From the NCBI GenBank assembly GCA_034722175.1, contig JAYENR010000170.1, positions 1-40,616 of the forward strand: a stretch of DNA of 40,616 nt, given 5' to 3'. Position 1 is the first letter of the stretch. Every line of letters starts with the position of its first letter. The position numbers and the translations under genes were made by a program. Of this stretch, positions 1 to 8,377 are shown in pieces. The stretch is from Thiomicrorhabdus sp034722175. Its GTDB lineage: Bacteria; Pseudomonadota; Gammaproteobacteria; Thiomicrospirales; Thiomicrospiraceae. The notes under the pieces were generated by a model. It saw only the letters and a list, made by a program, of their open reading frames with translations, was not told where the DNA came from and did no database searches.

Positions 1-1097
1 AAATTGAAGGATTACGCCTTGAAGAGAAGAAGTTACGAGCCAATGATGATTTTACTGCGGAGGAAGAAGCTCGCCTGAATGCAGAGCGTGCTGCGTATCA
101 GAAACAGTTTGAAGTATTCCAAGCTAAAACTCAAGTATTGTATGAGCAAGCGCAACACTTAGGTTCGGTCACGATGAATATTGCGGGTGACAAGCAGTTA
201 AATGTTCCGGTTCGTAATATCGTACATTTCTGGCAACCGAATAACATGGGTTTTGTTGAAGAAATTAGCTTCTTCTTTAATGCGATGGGCAATTTCTTAA
301 TGGATGACCCACGAGAAGCCAATACGGAAGGGGGGGTGTTCCCAGCGATCATCGGTACCGTTACCATGGTGATGTTAATGGCCTTGTTTGTCACGCCTAT
401 GGGAGTGATCGCGGCAATCTATATGAGCGAATATGCAAGAGAAGGCTTTGTCCTTCGTATGGTACGTATCTCCATTAACAACTTGGCGGGTGTGCCTTCC
501 ATTGTATTTGGTATTTTTGGTTTAGGCTTCTTTGTCTATATTATGGGGTCGTCAATCGATGAACTGTTTTATAGCTATGCCTTACCAAGCCCAACCTTTG
601 GAACGTCTGGATTGTTGTGGGCCTCATTAACGATGGCTTTGTTAACTTTGCCGGTGGTGATTGTCTCGACTCAAGAAGGCTTGTCGCGTATTCCGCGTGC
701 CTTACGTGAAGGTGGTTTGGCGTTAGGAGCAACTAAATCAGAAACAATTATGCGAATTGTTTTACCTATGACCACGCCAGCGATTATGACTGGTCTGATT
801 CTGGCGATTGCGCGTGCTGCGGGTGAAGTTGCACCGTTAATGTTGGTAGGGGTCGTTAAACTGGCTCCAGAACTGCCGCTGGATATGGTGTCACCGTTTG
901 TGCATCTAGACCGTAAGTTTATGCACTTAGGTTTCCATATTTATGATGTTGGTTTCCAGAGTCCAAACGTTGAAGCCTCGCAGCCGTTGGTTTATGCAAC
1001 TTCGCTGTTATTGGTATTGATTATCTTAAGCTTAAACTTGGGAGCGATTATGATTCGTAACCGTTTACGTGAAAAATACAAAGCATTAGACAACTAA
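1..1097 (+). CDS. pstA: Phosphate ABC transporter permease PstA (5' end outside window)
   Basis: Inner-membrane permease subunit of the high-affinity PstSCAB phosphate importer. The reading frame is open from base 3 to the TAA at 1095, so the gene enters from the left and its start is not visible. A TTG at 138 is only an internal codon. The first ~45 visible residues are charged and Glu/Lys/Gln-rich. They are followed by a soluble stretch with VRNIVHFWQPN and then the permease core with about five hydrophobic helices. The cytoplasmic EAA-type loop reads REGGLALGATKSETIMRIVLP, then AIMTGLILAIARAAGEVAPL, which is typical of PstA. The long hydrophilic N-terminal part fits the extended PstA type found in many gammaproteobacteria. 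pstB, phoU, phoB and phoR follow on the same strand, so a pst-pho operon is likely. Confidence 0.95.
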   Translation, partial: IEGLRLEEKKLRANDDFTAEEEARLNAERAAYQKQFEVFQAKTQVLYEQAQHLGSVTMNIAGDKQLNVPVRNIVHFWQPNNMGFVEEISFFFNAMGNFLMDDPREANTEGGVFPAIIGTVTMVMLMALFVTPMGVIAAIYMSEYAREGFVLRMVRISINNLAGVPSIVFGIFGLGFFVYIMGSSIDELFYSYALPSPTFGTSGLLWASLTMALLTLPVVIVSTQEGLSRIPRALREGGLALGATKSETIMRIVLPMTTPAIMTGLILAIARAAGEVAPLMLVGVVKLAPELPLDMVSPFVHLDRKFMHLGFHIYDVGFQSPNVEASQPLVYATSLLLVLIILSLNLGAIMIRNRLREKYKALDN

Positions 1098-1100
1098 TCT

Positions 1101-1136
1101 CAACAGGCCTGGTTTAAATAATGAACAGGCCTGTTC
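1101..1136. repeat. Paired CAGGCCTG palindromes between pstA and pstB
   Basis: Two copies of the window-wide palindrome lie 22 bp apart (cores at 1104-1111 and 1126-1133): CAACAGGCCTGG and GAACAGGCCTGTTC. Each is a palindrome on its own. The first copy can also pair with the second (AACAGGCCTG with CAGGCCTGTT) to make a larger hairpin in the pstA-pstB intercistronic RNA. No U-run follows, so it is not a standard terminator. It could act as an mRNA processing or stability element, or as a protein site. Confidence 0.75.
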
Positions 1137-1199
1137 ACAATGAATTTTAAAATATTGAGTATCAACCTGCTAAATAGGCTAGGTTAGAAGGAATTGAAA

Positions 1200-2018
1200 A
1201 TGAGTGAAAAAAGTATCAGTGTTTCTTTGGATCGTGATCACCGAAGTATGACATTAGCAGACGAATCAGTGGCAATGGAAGTTAAAGATTGGAACTTATA
1301 TTACGGAACTAAGCAAGCGCTTACTAACGTCAATATGATTGTTCCAGAGCATCGCGTTACGGCTTTTATCGGCCCGTCAGGGTGCGGTAAATCAACTTTG
1401 TTACGCTGTTTTAACCGTATGAATGACCTGATTGATATCGTCAACGTTGATGGTGAAATGACATTGCACGGTGATGATATGTACAGCAAAACGATGGATG
1501 TGGCTGCACTGCGTCGTCGTGTAGGCATGGTATTTCAAAAGCCCAACCCATTTCCAAAATCCATCTACGAAAATGTGGCTTACGGGTTACGTTTACAAGG
1601 CATCAGTGATAAAACTGTTTTAGATGAAACCGTTGAGTGGGCTTTAAGAGGCGCAGGGCTTTGGGAAGAAGCCAAAGATCGTTTGAATGAAAATGCGCTA
1701 GGATTGTCTGGTGGACAGCAGCAACGACTGTGTATTGCTCGTGCCATTGCGATTAAGCCAGAAGTTCTACTGTTGGATGAACCAACTTCTGCCCTAGACC
1801 CGATCTCAACTTTGGCCATTGAAGAGCTTATTTTTGAACTGAAAAAAGAGTTTACGATACTGATTGTTACGCATAATATGCAGCAAGCAGCTCGTGTTTC
1901 AGATTATACTGCGTTTATGTATATGGGTGAATTGATTGAATATACCGATACTGACAGTCTGTTTACTAACCCTCAGGTTAAACGAACAGAAGATTACATT
2001 ACCGGTCGTTACGGCTAG
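1200..2018 (+). CDS. pstB: Phosphate ABC transporter ATP-binding protein PstB
   Basis: Cytoplasmic ATPase that powers PstSCAB phosphate uptake. The Walker A motif is GPSGCGKST, the signature motif is LSGGQQQR, Walker B is LLLDEPTSALDP and the switch His lies in VTHNMQQA. Family-typical stretches include VGMVFQKPNPFPKSIYENVAYGLR and the C-terminal TEDYITGRYG. The ATG at 1200 is chosen over a TTG at 1194 because AAGGA at 1188-1192 sits about 7 nt before it. Length (272 aa) is usual for PstB. The gene lies between pstA and phoU in the canonical order, with the paired palindrome in the gap upstream. Confidence 0.97.
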   Translation: MSEKSISVSLDRDHRSMTLADESVAMEVKDWNLYYGTKQALTNVNMIVPEHRVTAFIGPSGCGKSTLLRCFNRMNDLIDIVNVDGEMTLHGDDMYSKTMDVAALRRRVGMVFQKPNPFPKSIYENVAYGLRLQGISDKTVLDETVEWALRGAGLWEEAKDRLNENALGLSGGQQQRLCIARAIAIKPEVLLLDEPTSALDPISTLAIEELIFELKKEFTILIVTHNMQQAARVSDYTAFMYMGELIEYTDTDSLFTNPQVKRTEDYITGRYG

Positions 2019-2068
2019 GTTTATTGTTTAAAGTTTAGTATAAAAAAATAATCGGTGAGGATAAGAGT

Positions 2069-2800
2069 ATGGAAAGAACAGAATTTAAAGCGCACATTTC
2101 AGAACAGTTAAACCGAAACTTAGAAGAGTTATTTAACCAAGTTTTAGAGATGGGTGGCCTGGTAGAACGTCAAATTGAAAACGCAGTATTAGCCGTACAG
2201 AATGGTGATGTTCAGTTAGCTAAAGAGGTCTTAGCAATTGATAAAATTATCAATAAAGAAGAGATGGAAATTGACCGTCTGTGTGCTCGTGTTTTGGCGC
2301 GTCAGCAGCCAACGGCATCTGATTTACGTCTAATCATTATCGCGATTCGAATTGCCGTCGATTTGGAACGTATGGGTGATGAAGTCGTTAAAACCGCTAA
2401 ATTGGTGATTAAAATGGCCGATTTGGATATGGAGTGTTCGTCTATGCCAGGTTATAACGAGCTATTAGAATTAACTTCTGGCTCTAATGAAATGTTAAAA
2501 ACAGTCTTAAATGCATTTGCTCGCCTAGATACATCAAATGTTGTCAATGTTATCGATGAAGAAGAGCGTTTAGATGATGTCCTAAGGGTGTCGATGAAGC
2601 AGATGATGATCGGGTTTAAAGCGGCAGAGATTGAACCTGAATACTTAATGGAAATGGTGTTTGCTTTACGTGCCAGTGAGCGTATTGGTGATCACGCAGC
2701 CAATATTGCAGAAAGCATTGTCTACCTAGTTGAAGGGAAAGATGTTCGTAATATGGATGTGGATAAATTAAATGAATTTATAAGCGAGCTTAGAGATTAA
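2069..2800 (+). CDS. phoU: Phosphate signalling protein PhoU
   Basis: Cytoplasmic metal-binding regulator that links PstSCAB activity to PhoR and keeps the Pho regulon off when phosphate is plentiful. The 243-residue protein has two copies of a three-helix PhoU domain. Both metal-binding style motifs are visible: RIAVDLERMGDEVVKTAK in the first half and ALRASERIGDHAANIAESI in the second. A GTGAGG Shine-Dalgarno lies 9-14 nt before the ATG. It sits 50 bp after pstB and 45 bp before phoB, so it is probably co-transcribed with both. Complete, with no oddities. Confidence 0.97.
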   Translation: MERTEFKAHISEQLNRNLEELFNQVLEMGGLVERQIENAVLAVQNGDVQLAKEVLAIDKIINKEEMEIDRLCARVLARQQPTASDLRLIIIAIRIAVDLERMGDEVVKTAKLVIKMADLDMECSSMPGYNELLELTSGSNEMLKTVLNAFARLDTSNVVNVIDEEERLDDVLRVSMKQMMIGFKAAEIEPEYLMEMVFALRASERIGDHAANIAESIVYLVEGKDVRNMDVDKLNEFISELRD

Positions 2801-2845
2801 ATTTTCAATAGCTGAACAATTTAGTGAAGTTGACATGGTAAGAAT

Positions 2846-3544
2846 ATGACAAAAAGTACGATTCTAATGATTGAAGATGAAGCAGCTATTCGTGATATGT
2901 TGAAATTTACTTTATCCGCCGCCGAGTATGAGGTGTTAGAAGCCTCTAATGCTGAACAGGGTTGGTCAATTTTATTAGAACAAAAACCTGATTTGATTCT
3001 TTTGGATTGGATGTTACCTGGCGTGAGTGGGGTTTCATTAGCTCAGCGTATTCGACAGAATGACAAAACGCGCTCTATTCCCATTATTATGTTGACGGCA
3101 AAAGGCGAAGAAGATGATCAGGTTCAAGGCTTTGAAGCGGGGGCGGATGACTATGTGGTTAAGCCGTTTTCACCACGTGCTTTAATGGCACGAATCAAAG
3201 CGCTGTTACGTCGTCAGGATAGCGATCTATCATCAGGTGAGATGATTAATGCAGGCAGAATGCAGCTTGATCTTGGTAGTCATCGTTTTAGTATCGATAA
3301 TCAAGAAGTGAAGCTGGGGCCGACCGAGTTTAAATTGATTCATTATTTTATGACTCATGCAAATCGTGTGTTTTCTCGTTCTCAACTGTTAGATCATGTT
3401 TGGGGAGAGAATATCATTGTTGAAGAACGTACCGTTGATGTTCATATTCGTCGTTTGCGTAAGTTATTAGAGCCAGAGGGGGTCGCAGATTACATTCAAA
3501 CCATTCGTGGTTCTGGATACCGTTTTTCGGTGGTTGAGGAGTAA
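2846..3544 (+). CDS. phoB: Phosphate regulon response regulator PhoB
   Basis: OmpR/PhoB-type DNA-binding response regulator activated by PhoR under phosphate limitation. The receiver domain (about residues 1-125) has the acidic pair E10/D11, phospho-acceptor D54 (LLLDWMLPG), T84 and K106 (YVVKPF). A winged-helix domain (about 135-232) contains LGPTEFKLIHYFM and ERTVDVHIRRLRKLLEP. Length (232 aa) matches the family. The stop codon is three bases before the first codon of phoR, indicating translational coupling. PhoB is expected to bind the repeats found upstream of pstS. Confidence 0.97.
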   Translation: MTKSTILMIEDEAAIRDMLKFTLSAAEYEVLEASNAEQGWSILLEQKPDLILLDWMLPGVSGVSLAQRIRQNDKTRSIPIIMLTAKGEEDDQVQGFEAGADDYVVKPFSPRALMARIKALLRRQDSDLSSGEMINAGRMQLDLGSHRFSIDNQEVKLGPTEFKLIHYFMTHANRVFSRSQLLDHVWGENIIVEERTVDVHIRRLRKLLEPEGVADYIQTIRGSGYRFSVVEE

Positions 3545-3547
3545 TAT

Positions 3548-4840
3548 TTGTTTTCTAGCGGTGTCACAAGAGAGTTAACGTGGGTTATTCTTACGCTCTG
3601 GGCGCTGCTGTTCTTCTGTTGGATTACCGATCTTTGGGTGCAAAGCCTATTTGCCTATTTGGTGCTGTATATTTTTCGTATGCTATGGAGTATGCGAAAG
3701 TTTGAAAAGTGGATGGACAAAGGCACCAAAGGCTCGTTTCCTCCCGCTTCTGGTTTCTGGAGCGAACTTACCTATTTAGTTTCTAAAAAACAACGTGCGT
3801 TAGAAACGCACGCTGATCTTCAGTTGTATAAGTCTGAGCAATTTAAAGCGGCTTCAATGTTAATTCCAGATGGGATTGTTTCATTAGATCAAAAAAATCA
3901 TATCGAGTGGTTTAATGCCTCTTCAAAAACGATTTTGCAATTAAGCCGTCAAGATATTGGTCGCTCTATTGAAGCTTTAGTACGATTTCCAGAGTTTATT
4001 CAATATCTTAAAGATGAAGAGTTTGATACCTCAATCACTAGCAACTCTTTGCATAGCCCGCAACGTATCTATAATTTAAAAATTATTCAGTATTATGAGA
4101 ATCATAAGCTGCTGATTGTTAAAGATATTACCGACTTCTACAACCTAGCACAAATTCGCCGAGATTTTATCGCTAACGCCTCTCATGAGTTACGTACCCC
4201 ATTAACAGTTTTGAAAGGCTACCTTGAGGCGATGGTGGATACACCAGGCCCCCATCATGATATGTGGTTGCCAGCACTCACGAATATGGAAGATCAGTCT
4301 GATCGAATGAAAGCGATTATTGATGACCTACTGACCTTGTCTAAAATGGAGTCGGAGACAATTACCGCAACTAAAGACATAGTGAACGTACCTGATATTT
4401 TAGATAAGTTAAAACAGAATGCGGACCAACTAAGTCACGGTCAACACCAGTTTGAATTTTCAATCGAAGAAGATCTATGTATTTCTGGGTTTACAGAACC
4501 ACTTAAGAGTGTTTTTACAAATCTAGTCACCAATGCCGTGCGTTATACCCCTGAAGGAGGGGATATTAAAGTGGCTTGGTATAGCGATAAAAAGGGCGTG
4601 CACTTCAGTGTGACGGATACTGGAATCGGTATTGCTGCGGAACATATTCCGCGTTTAACGGAACGTTTCTATCGAGTCGATGCGGCACGCTCTCGTGGTA
4701 CAGGTGGCACAGGGTTAGGGCTGGCGATTGTTAAGCACATTTTAGAGCGCCACGGAGCGACTATGCAGGTTGAAAGTCTGGTTGGTAAGGGGTCCACTTT
4801 CCGATGTAATTTCCCTACCCGCAAAGTTGCCTGCCAATAA
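3548..4840 (+). CDS. phoR: Phosphate regulon sensor histidine kinase PhoR
   Basis: Inner-membrane histidine kinase partner of PhoB. Residues ~10-46 form the membrane anchor with almost no periplasmic loop, as in PhoR. A PAS-like segment follows (about 98-195). The H-box is FIANASHELRTPL with H213, then N-box N325/N329, G1 box DTGIG (357-361), F-box ERFYRVD and G2 box GTGGTGLGL. The frame is closed by the phoB stop at 3542, and the first ATG is 43 codons in, after the membrane segment. TTG at 3548 is therefore the only start that keeps the anchor. No clear terminator follows, but a CAGGCCTG palindrome lies 21 bp after the stop. Confidence 0.95.
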   Translation: MFSSGVTRELTWVILTLWALLFFCWITDLWVQSLFAYLVLYIFRMLWSMRKFEKWMDKGTKGSFPPASGFWSELTYLVSKKQRALETHADLQLYKSEQFKAASMLIPDGIVSLDQKNHIEWFNASSKTILQLSRQDIGRSIEALVRFPEFIQYLKDEEFDTSITSNSLHSPQRIYNLKIIQYYENHKLLIVKDITDFYNLAQIRRDFIANASHELRTPLTVLKGYLEAMVDTPGPHHDMWLPALTNMEDQSDRMKAIIDDLLTLSKMESETITATKDIVNVPDILDKLKQNADQLSHGQHQFEFSIEEDLCISGFTEPLKSVFTNLVTNAVRYTPEGGDIKVAWYSDKKGVHFSVTDTGIGIAAEHIPRLTERFYRVDAARSRGTGGTGLGLAIVKHILERHGATMQVESLVGKGSTFRCNFPTRKVACQ

Positions 4841-4860
4841 TTCAATTCGGTCTTGGATTT

Positions 4861-4876
4861 CAACCAGGCCTGTTGA
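4861..4876. repeat. CAGGCCTG palindrome after phoR
   Basis: CAACCAGGCCTGTTGA, with the core at 4865-4872, lies 21 bp past the phoR stop in the phoR/pit convergent gap. It is a member of the dispersed palindrome family. The arms are asymmetric (ACC on the left, GTT on the right). Confidence 0.7.
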
Positions 4877-5075
4877 GTTTAATTTGAATATTTACTCTGT
4901 CTTTTTAATCATCCAGTGAATCCTAACCCGTGCGGAATAAACCCTAGTTAGATATAGTCATGAACGGATATTTTGCTTGTTTTAAATAGTGTTCAGTTTT
5001 ATTTAAGATGTTATTAAGCGCTTGTCATCCTGTATGGTGATTGCTGGTATTTGCTGAGGAAGTTAATTTCAGGCA

Positions 5076-5102
5076 ATAAAAAAGGGAGTTGAAAACTCCC
5101 TT
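5076..5102 (-). terminator. Rho-independent terminator of pit
   Basis: The stem AAGGGAGTT / AACTCCCTT (5082-5090 with 5094-5102) has a 3-nt loop. An A-run at 5078-5083 on the + strand becomes the U-tract on the minus strand. It lies 25 bp past the pit stop. Confidence 0.85.
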
Positions 5103-5127
5103 GTTAATATTTAAATCTAATTTCTTA

Positions 5128-6699
5128 TTAAGGCATCATTGCGCCACGAATAGCGAAATAGAAGATTGCTGCTAACAGAGCAGAAGCGGGAACGGTAATA
5201 ATCCAAGCAGCTGCTATTTTCAAGAAAGCAGAACGTTTAACTAACTCTTTTTGGTATACCTTATTTAAAGACTTACGTTCTTTTTTAGTCAGGTCAACAT
5301 CGGCCTTTTTTGATTTTAATTGCGTTAACATCTCCTGTTTTTGTGCCAGTGAAGAGCTTTCAAAACGTTGGATAAACGCTTCTACTTCTTGTTGGTCTGC
5401 ACCTTGGTGGTGATCACGAATCTCTTGGATCGTTTTAGCATGGGTACGTTTTAGGTACTCGCGTAAGAAACCAACCCCAAATACACCACCCACGGCAATA
5501 TGCGTAGAACTTACTGGTAGACCTAGCTGCGAGGCAATAATAACGGTAATCGCTGCTGCCATCGCAATTGCAAAGGCACGCATTTGATCAAGCTCGGTAA
5601 TCTCTTGTCCAACCGTCTTGATTAACTTAGGTCCAAACAGTAGCAGACCTAAACTAATCCCGAGAGCACCAATTAACATCACCCATAATGGAATTTCTGC
5701 TTTAGAAGAGACGCCTTGGCTTTGCAGTGCGTCATTAATTGCGGCTAACGGCCCAACGGCGTTGGCCACATCGTTGGCACCGTGAGCAAAACTCAATAGA
5801 GCTGCGGCAAAAATTAATGGAATGGTGAAGAGAGAGTTAATGCTGTCTTTATTGTTTTCTAGCTTAGAAGCTTGGCGAGCAATCATCGGTTTGACAGTCA
5901 CATAAATAAACACTGCGATAGTTAAACCAACTAGTCCTGCGGTGACAAAGTCCACTTTCCAAATTTTCTTTAAGCCTTTTAGGATTAGGTAGGTAGAGAA
6001 AGCCCACGCCATGATTGCAATTAACAGCGGTAACATTTTCTTAGCAGAGGTCAACATATCATCTCGATAGGTGATACCGCGTTTAATCCACATTAGGAAG
6101 GTGGCGGCGATTAAGCCACCGATCACCGGAGAGATCACCCAGCTGGCGGCAATCGCGCCCATTTTATCCCAGTTAGCAATATTCCAGCCTGCTGCCGCAA
6201 TACCAGCCCCCAGTACGCCACCCACAATAGAGTGCGTAGTTGAAACGGGAGCGCCTAATGCCGTCGCAATATTTAACCAGATGGCACCTGCCAGAAGTGC
6301 GGCCATCATTAGCCAGATAAAGGTGCTGCTGTCACCGATCAATTCAGGGTCAATAATCCCCTTTTTGATTGTGCTGACGACTTCACCGCCTGCAATCAAG
6401 GCTCCAGCAGATTCAAAAATCGCGGCCAGGATAATGGCACCTGTTAAGGTTAAGGCTTTAGAACCTACCGCAGGACCAACGTTGTTGGCTACGTCATTGG
6501 CACCGATATTCAGAGCCATATAACCACCGATCATTGCGGCAACCACTAACTCAATGCTGACTGTCCCTGTCCCTACATTTAAAGTAGAGGTAAACAGCAT
6601 GATTAAAATAATAAAAAGTAAAGCGGTACCAAAACGGTACATCTCTTTTCGGCCACGAGAGGTCGCGTTTTCTATGTCGTTAATATTGCGGAATTCCAT
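5128..6699 (-). CDS. pit: PiT-family inorganic phosphate transporter
   Basis: Integral membrane phosphate permease of the PiT/PHO4 family, expected to take up phosphate with a cation at low affinity. It carries the duplicated family signature: GGYMALNIGANDVANNVGPAVGS near the N-terminus and SFAHGANDVANAVGPLAAI in the second half. GAPVSTTHSIVGG and GLPVSSTHIAVGG form the second signature pair. About ten or more hydrophobic helices are present, with a hydrophilic helical stretch near residues 415-490 before the last helix. The 523-aa length is in the family range. It is transcribed away from pstS and converges on phoR. Being flanked by Pho genes and facing Pho-box-like repeats suggests Pho control, which is inferred. 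Confidence 0.95.
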   Translation of the reverse strand: MEFRNINDIENATSRGRKEMYRFGTALLFIILIMLFTSTLNVGTGTVSIELVVAAMIGGYMALNIGANDVANNVGPAVGSKALTLTGAIILAAIFESAGALIAGGEVVSTIKKGIIDPELIGDSSTFIWLMMAALLAGAIWLNIATALGAPVSTTHSIVGGVLGAGIAAAGWNIANWDKMGAIAASWVISPVIGGLIAATFLMWIKRGITYRDDMLTSAKKMLPLLIAIMAWAFSTYLILKGLKKIWKVDFVTAGLVGLTIAVFIYVTVKPMIARQASKLENNKDSINSLFTIPLIFAAALLSFAHGANDVANAVGPLAAINDALQSQGVSSKAEIPLWVMLIGALGISLGLLLFGPKLIKTVGQEITELDQMRAFAIAMAAAITVIIASQLGLPVSSTHIAVGGVFGVGFLREYLKRTHAKTIQEIRDHHQGADQQEVEAFIQRFESSSLAQKQEMLTQLKSKKADVDLTKKERKSLNKVYQKELVKRSAFLKIAAAWIITVPASALLAAIFYFAIRGAMMP

Positions 6700-6776
6700 A
6701 ATATTATCTCAAGTGTTAATAATTGCGGGCATTGTAAACAATTTTATTTGTCAGCACCGATGTTAGTTAGATTTTT

Positions 6777-6794
6777 CTGCAATCTAACTGTCAT
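6777..6794 (+). promoter_or_regulatory. Possible Pho box in the pit/pstS intergenic region
   Basis: CTGCAAT and CTGTCAT are separated by 4 bp (ctaa), giving the 11-bp direct-repeat period of a PhoB box. Match to the 7-bp consensus CTGTCAT is 5/7 and 7/7. It lies 77 bp upstream of the pit start and 143 bp upstream of pstS. Confidence 0.5.
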
Positions 6795-6816
6795 ATTTTA
6801 GGGGTTTTAATGAGGT

Positions 6817-6834
6817 CTGTCATATATATGTCAT
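6817..6834 (+). promoter_or_regulatory. Strong Pho box upstream of pstS
   Basis: CTGTCAT, ATAT, ATGTCAT: two heptamers with an 11-bp period matching the PhoB-binding consensus in 13 of 14 heptamer positions. It sits 52 bp before the TATAAT at 6887. A third, weaker repeat pair (TTGTCAT, TATT, CTTTAAA; 6848-6865) lies between them. Confidence 0.75.
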
Positions 6835-6886
6835 ATTTCAGTTCAAGTTGTCATTATTCTTTAAAACTGGCGGTACAAATGATCCC

Positions 6887-6892
6887 TATAAT
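6887..6892 (+). promoter_or_regulatory. -10 box of the pstS promoter
   Basis: A perfect TATAAT lies 45 bp upstream of the pstS ATG. No good -35 hexamer is visible 17 bp upstream, as expected for a PhoB-activated promoter where PhoB replaces the -35 contact. Confidence 0.65.
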
Positions 6893-6936
6893 TTGCTCTG
6901 TAAATTAAACAACCAATTTTTATTTAGGATTTTTTT

Positions 6937-7902
6937 ATGTTGAAACGTAATCTTTTAGTTGCAATGGGTCTTGCTACGGCAATGGCTTCTCAAACTGCAA
7001 TCGCGGCTGTTGACGCTGATCTACCTACTTACCAAAAAGTATCTGGTGTATCTGGTAACTTAAACTCAGTAGGTTCTGATACTTTAGCAAACCTTATGAC
7101 GCTATGGGCTGAAGAGTTCAAACGTAACTACCCTAACGTAAATATCCAGATCCAGGCTGCTGGTTCTTCTACTGCTCCTCCAGCTTTGACTGAAGGTACT
7201 TCAAATGTTGGTCCTATGAGTCGTAAGATGAAGACTAAAGAAGAGACTGGTTTTGAAAAGAAATGGGGTTATAAGCCGACTCCAGTAGCAGTCGCGATCG
7301 ATGCATTAGCGGTATATGTGAACAAAGATAACCCAATCAAAGGTTTAACTATTCCTCAGGTTGATGCGATCTTCTCATCTACTCGTAAGTGTGGTGCTAA
7401 AGCGGATATCTCAAATTGGGGTGAAGCTGGTGTTGACGGTTCTTTAGCTAACAAGTCGATCCAGATTTATGGTCGTAACTCAGTATCTGGAACTTATGGT
7501 TACTACAAGAAAAAAGCACTTTGTAAAGGTGACTTTAAGTCTTCTGTAAACGAACAGCCTGGTTCTGCTTCTGTAGTTCAGTCAGTCTCTGCTTCTATGA
7601 ACGCGATCGGTTACTCTGGTATTGGTTATAAAACTGCGGGTGTTAAAGCGGTTCCTCTAACTAAGAAGCCTGGTAAGCCATTTGTTGCAGCGACAAATGA
7701 AAACGCTTTAAACGGTACTTACCCACTATCTCGTCTACTTTACGTTTATGTAAACAAGGCTCCAAACAAAGCCGTTGAGCCAGTTGTTGCTGAATTCTTC
7801 AAGCTAGTTCTTTCTAAAAGCGGTCAGCAAGTTGTAGAGAAAGATGGTTATATCCCTCTACCAGCTAAAGTTGCAGCTAAGCAGTTAGCAAAACTTAAGT
7901 AA
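6937..7902 (+). CDS. pstS: Periplasmic phosphate-binding protein PstS
   Basis: Phosphate-binding component that delivers phosphate to the PstCAB permease. A Sec signal peptide covers about residues 1-23 (KRNLLVAMGLATAMASQTAIAA). The mature protein starts with the typical GNLNSVGSDTLANLM phosphate-loop segment, followed by AAGSSTAPPAL and VGPMSRKM. GRNSVSGTYGYYKKKAL supplies further ligand contacts. It is 321 aa and closed by a strong terminator. Codon use is biased to GGT, TCT, AAC and GTA, as in highly expressed genes, unlike its neighbours. It is separated from pstA-pstB by phoUBR and pit, so it has its own PhoB-type promoter. Confidence 0.95.
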   Translation: MLKRNLLVAMGLATAMASQTAIAAVDADLPTYQKVSGVSGNLNSVGSDTLANLMTLWAEEFKRNYPNVNIQIQAAGSSTAPPALTEGTSNVGPMSRKMKTKEETGFEKKWGYKPTPVAVAIDALAVYVNKDNPIKGLTIPQVDAIFSSTRKCGAKADISNWGEAGVDGSLANKSIQIYGRNSVSGTYGYYKKKALCKGDFKSSVNEQPGSASVVQSVSASMNAIGYSGIGYKTAGVKAVPLTKKPGKPFVAATNENALNGTYPLSRLLYVYVNKAPNKAVEPVVAEFFKLVLSKSGQQVVEKDGYIPLPAKVAAKQLAKLK

Positions 7903-7927
7903 GTTTAAAACTTAATTAAGCTGTTCA

Positions 7928-7954
7928 AAAAAGCCCCGCAATGCGGGGCTTTTT
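7928..7954 (+). terminator. Rho-independent terminator of pstS (bidirectional)
   Basis: The 7-bp GC core GCCCCGC / GCGGGGC (7933-7939 with 7943-7949) is extended to 12 bp by A/T pairs, with loop AAT. A-run and T-run flanks mean it can also act on the minus strand for the ferredoxin gene. Confidence 0.93.
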
Positions 7955-7977
7955 GCTTTCTGACGTTTCATTTAACC

Positions 7978-7993
7978 TGACCAGGCCTGGTCA
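7978..7993. repeat. Perfect 16-bp CAGGCCTG palindrome
   Basis: TGACCAGGCCTGGTCA is a perfect 16-bp palindrome between the pstS terminator and the ferredoxin stop. Compared with TGAACAGGCCTGTTCA at 40545, both arms changed together (A to C and T to G). This argues that symmetry is maintained. Confidence 0.8.
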
Positions 7994-8009
7994 GAATATA
8001 AAATCGTTT

Positions 8010-8261
8010 TTATGGAATTTCGATTTCCACATCACCTAATGGAATCACACTACAGGTTAAGATATGGCCTTTTTGAGCATCATAGGCAGGGGATTGAATC
8101 TCTTCTACTTCACCTGAAATCAACTTTACTTCACAAGCACCACAGTTTCCGCCACGGCAGCTATACGGCATATCAAAACCATTTTCATCCAACGCTTCCA
8201 GCATTGAAAACTGCCCGTCAAACTCACATTCACCTTGACCAATTACATTGATTTTTGCCAT
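8010..8261 (-). CDS. Small [2Fe-2S] ferredoxin (YfaE-like)
   Basis: Plant-type [2Fe-2S] ferredoxin, 83 aa, probably a cytosolic electron carrier. Cluster ligands are C35, C40, C43 (CRGGNCGAC) and C70 (ILTCSV), the standard CX4CX2C...C spacing. The short length and the motif spacing resemble YfaE, which maintains the class I ribonucleotide reductase cofactor in E. coli. No nrdAB is nearby, so that role is only a possibility. Single gene on the minus strand, sharing the bidirectional terminator with pstS. Confidence 0.88.
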   Translation of the reverse strand: MAKINVIGQGECEFDGQFSMLEALDENGFDMPYSCRGGNCGACEVKLISGEVEEIQSPAYDAQKGHILTCSVIPLGDVEIEIP

Positions 8262-8377
8262 GTTAAATTCCTACTTAATCGTATGATAAAAACCTATTTT
8301 AGCAATTTTCTTTAAAGATCATTCGGGTAGAATATACAAAAAATTTATGACCCATCAATAAAGGCTTATATGACGTT

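Noticed and set aside
138..140. TTG at 138 as the start of pstA
   Set aside because: The same frame is open to the left edge and encodes protein-like sequence, so the gene is cut by the window edge rather than starting here.
6071..6523. 150-codon open frame antisense to pit
   Set aside because: Lies wholly inside pit, has no Shine-Dalgarno, and its composition mirrors the hydrophobic codons of the transporter.
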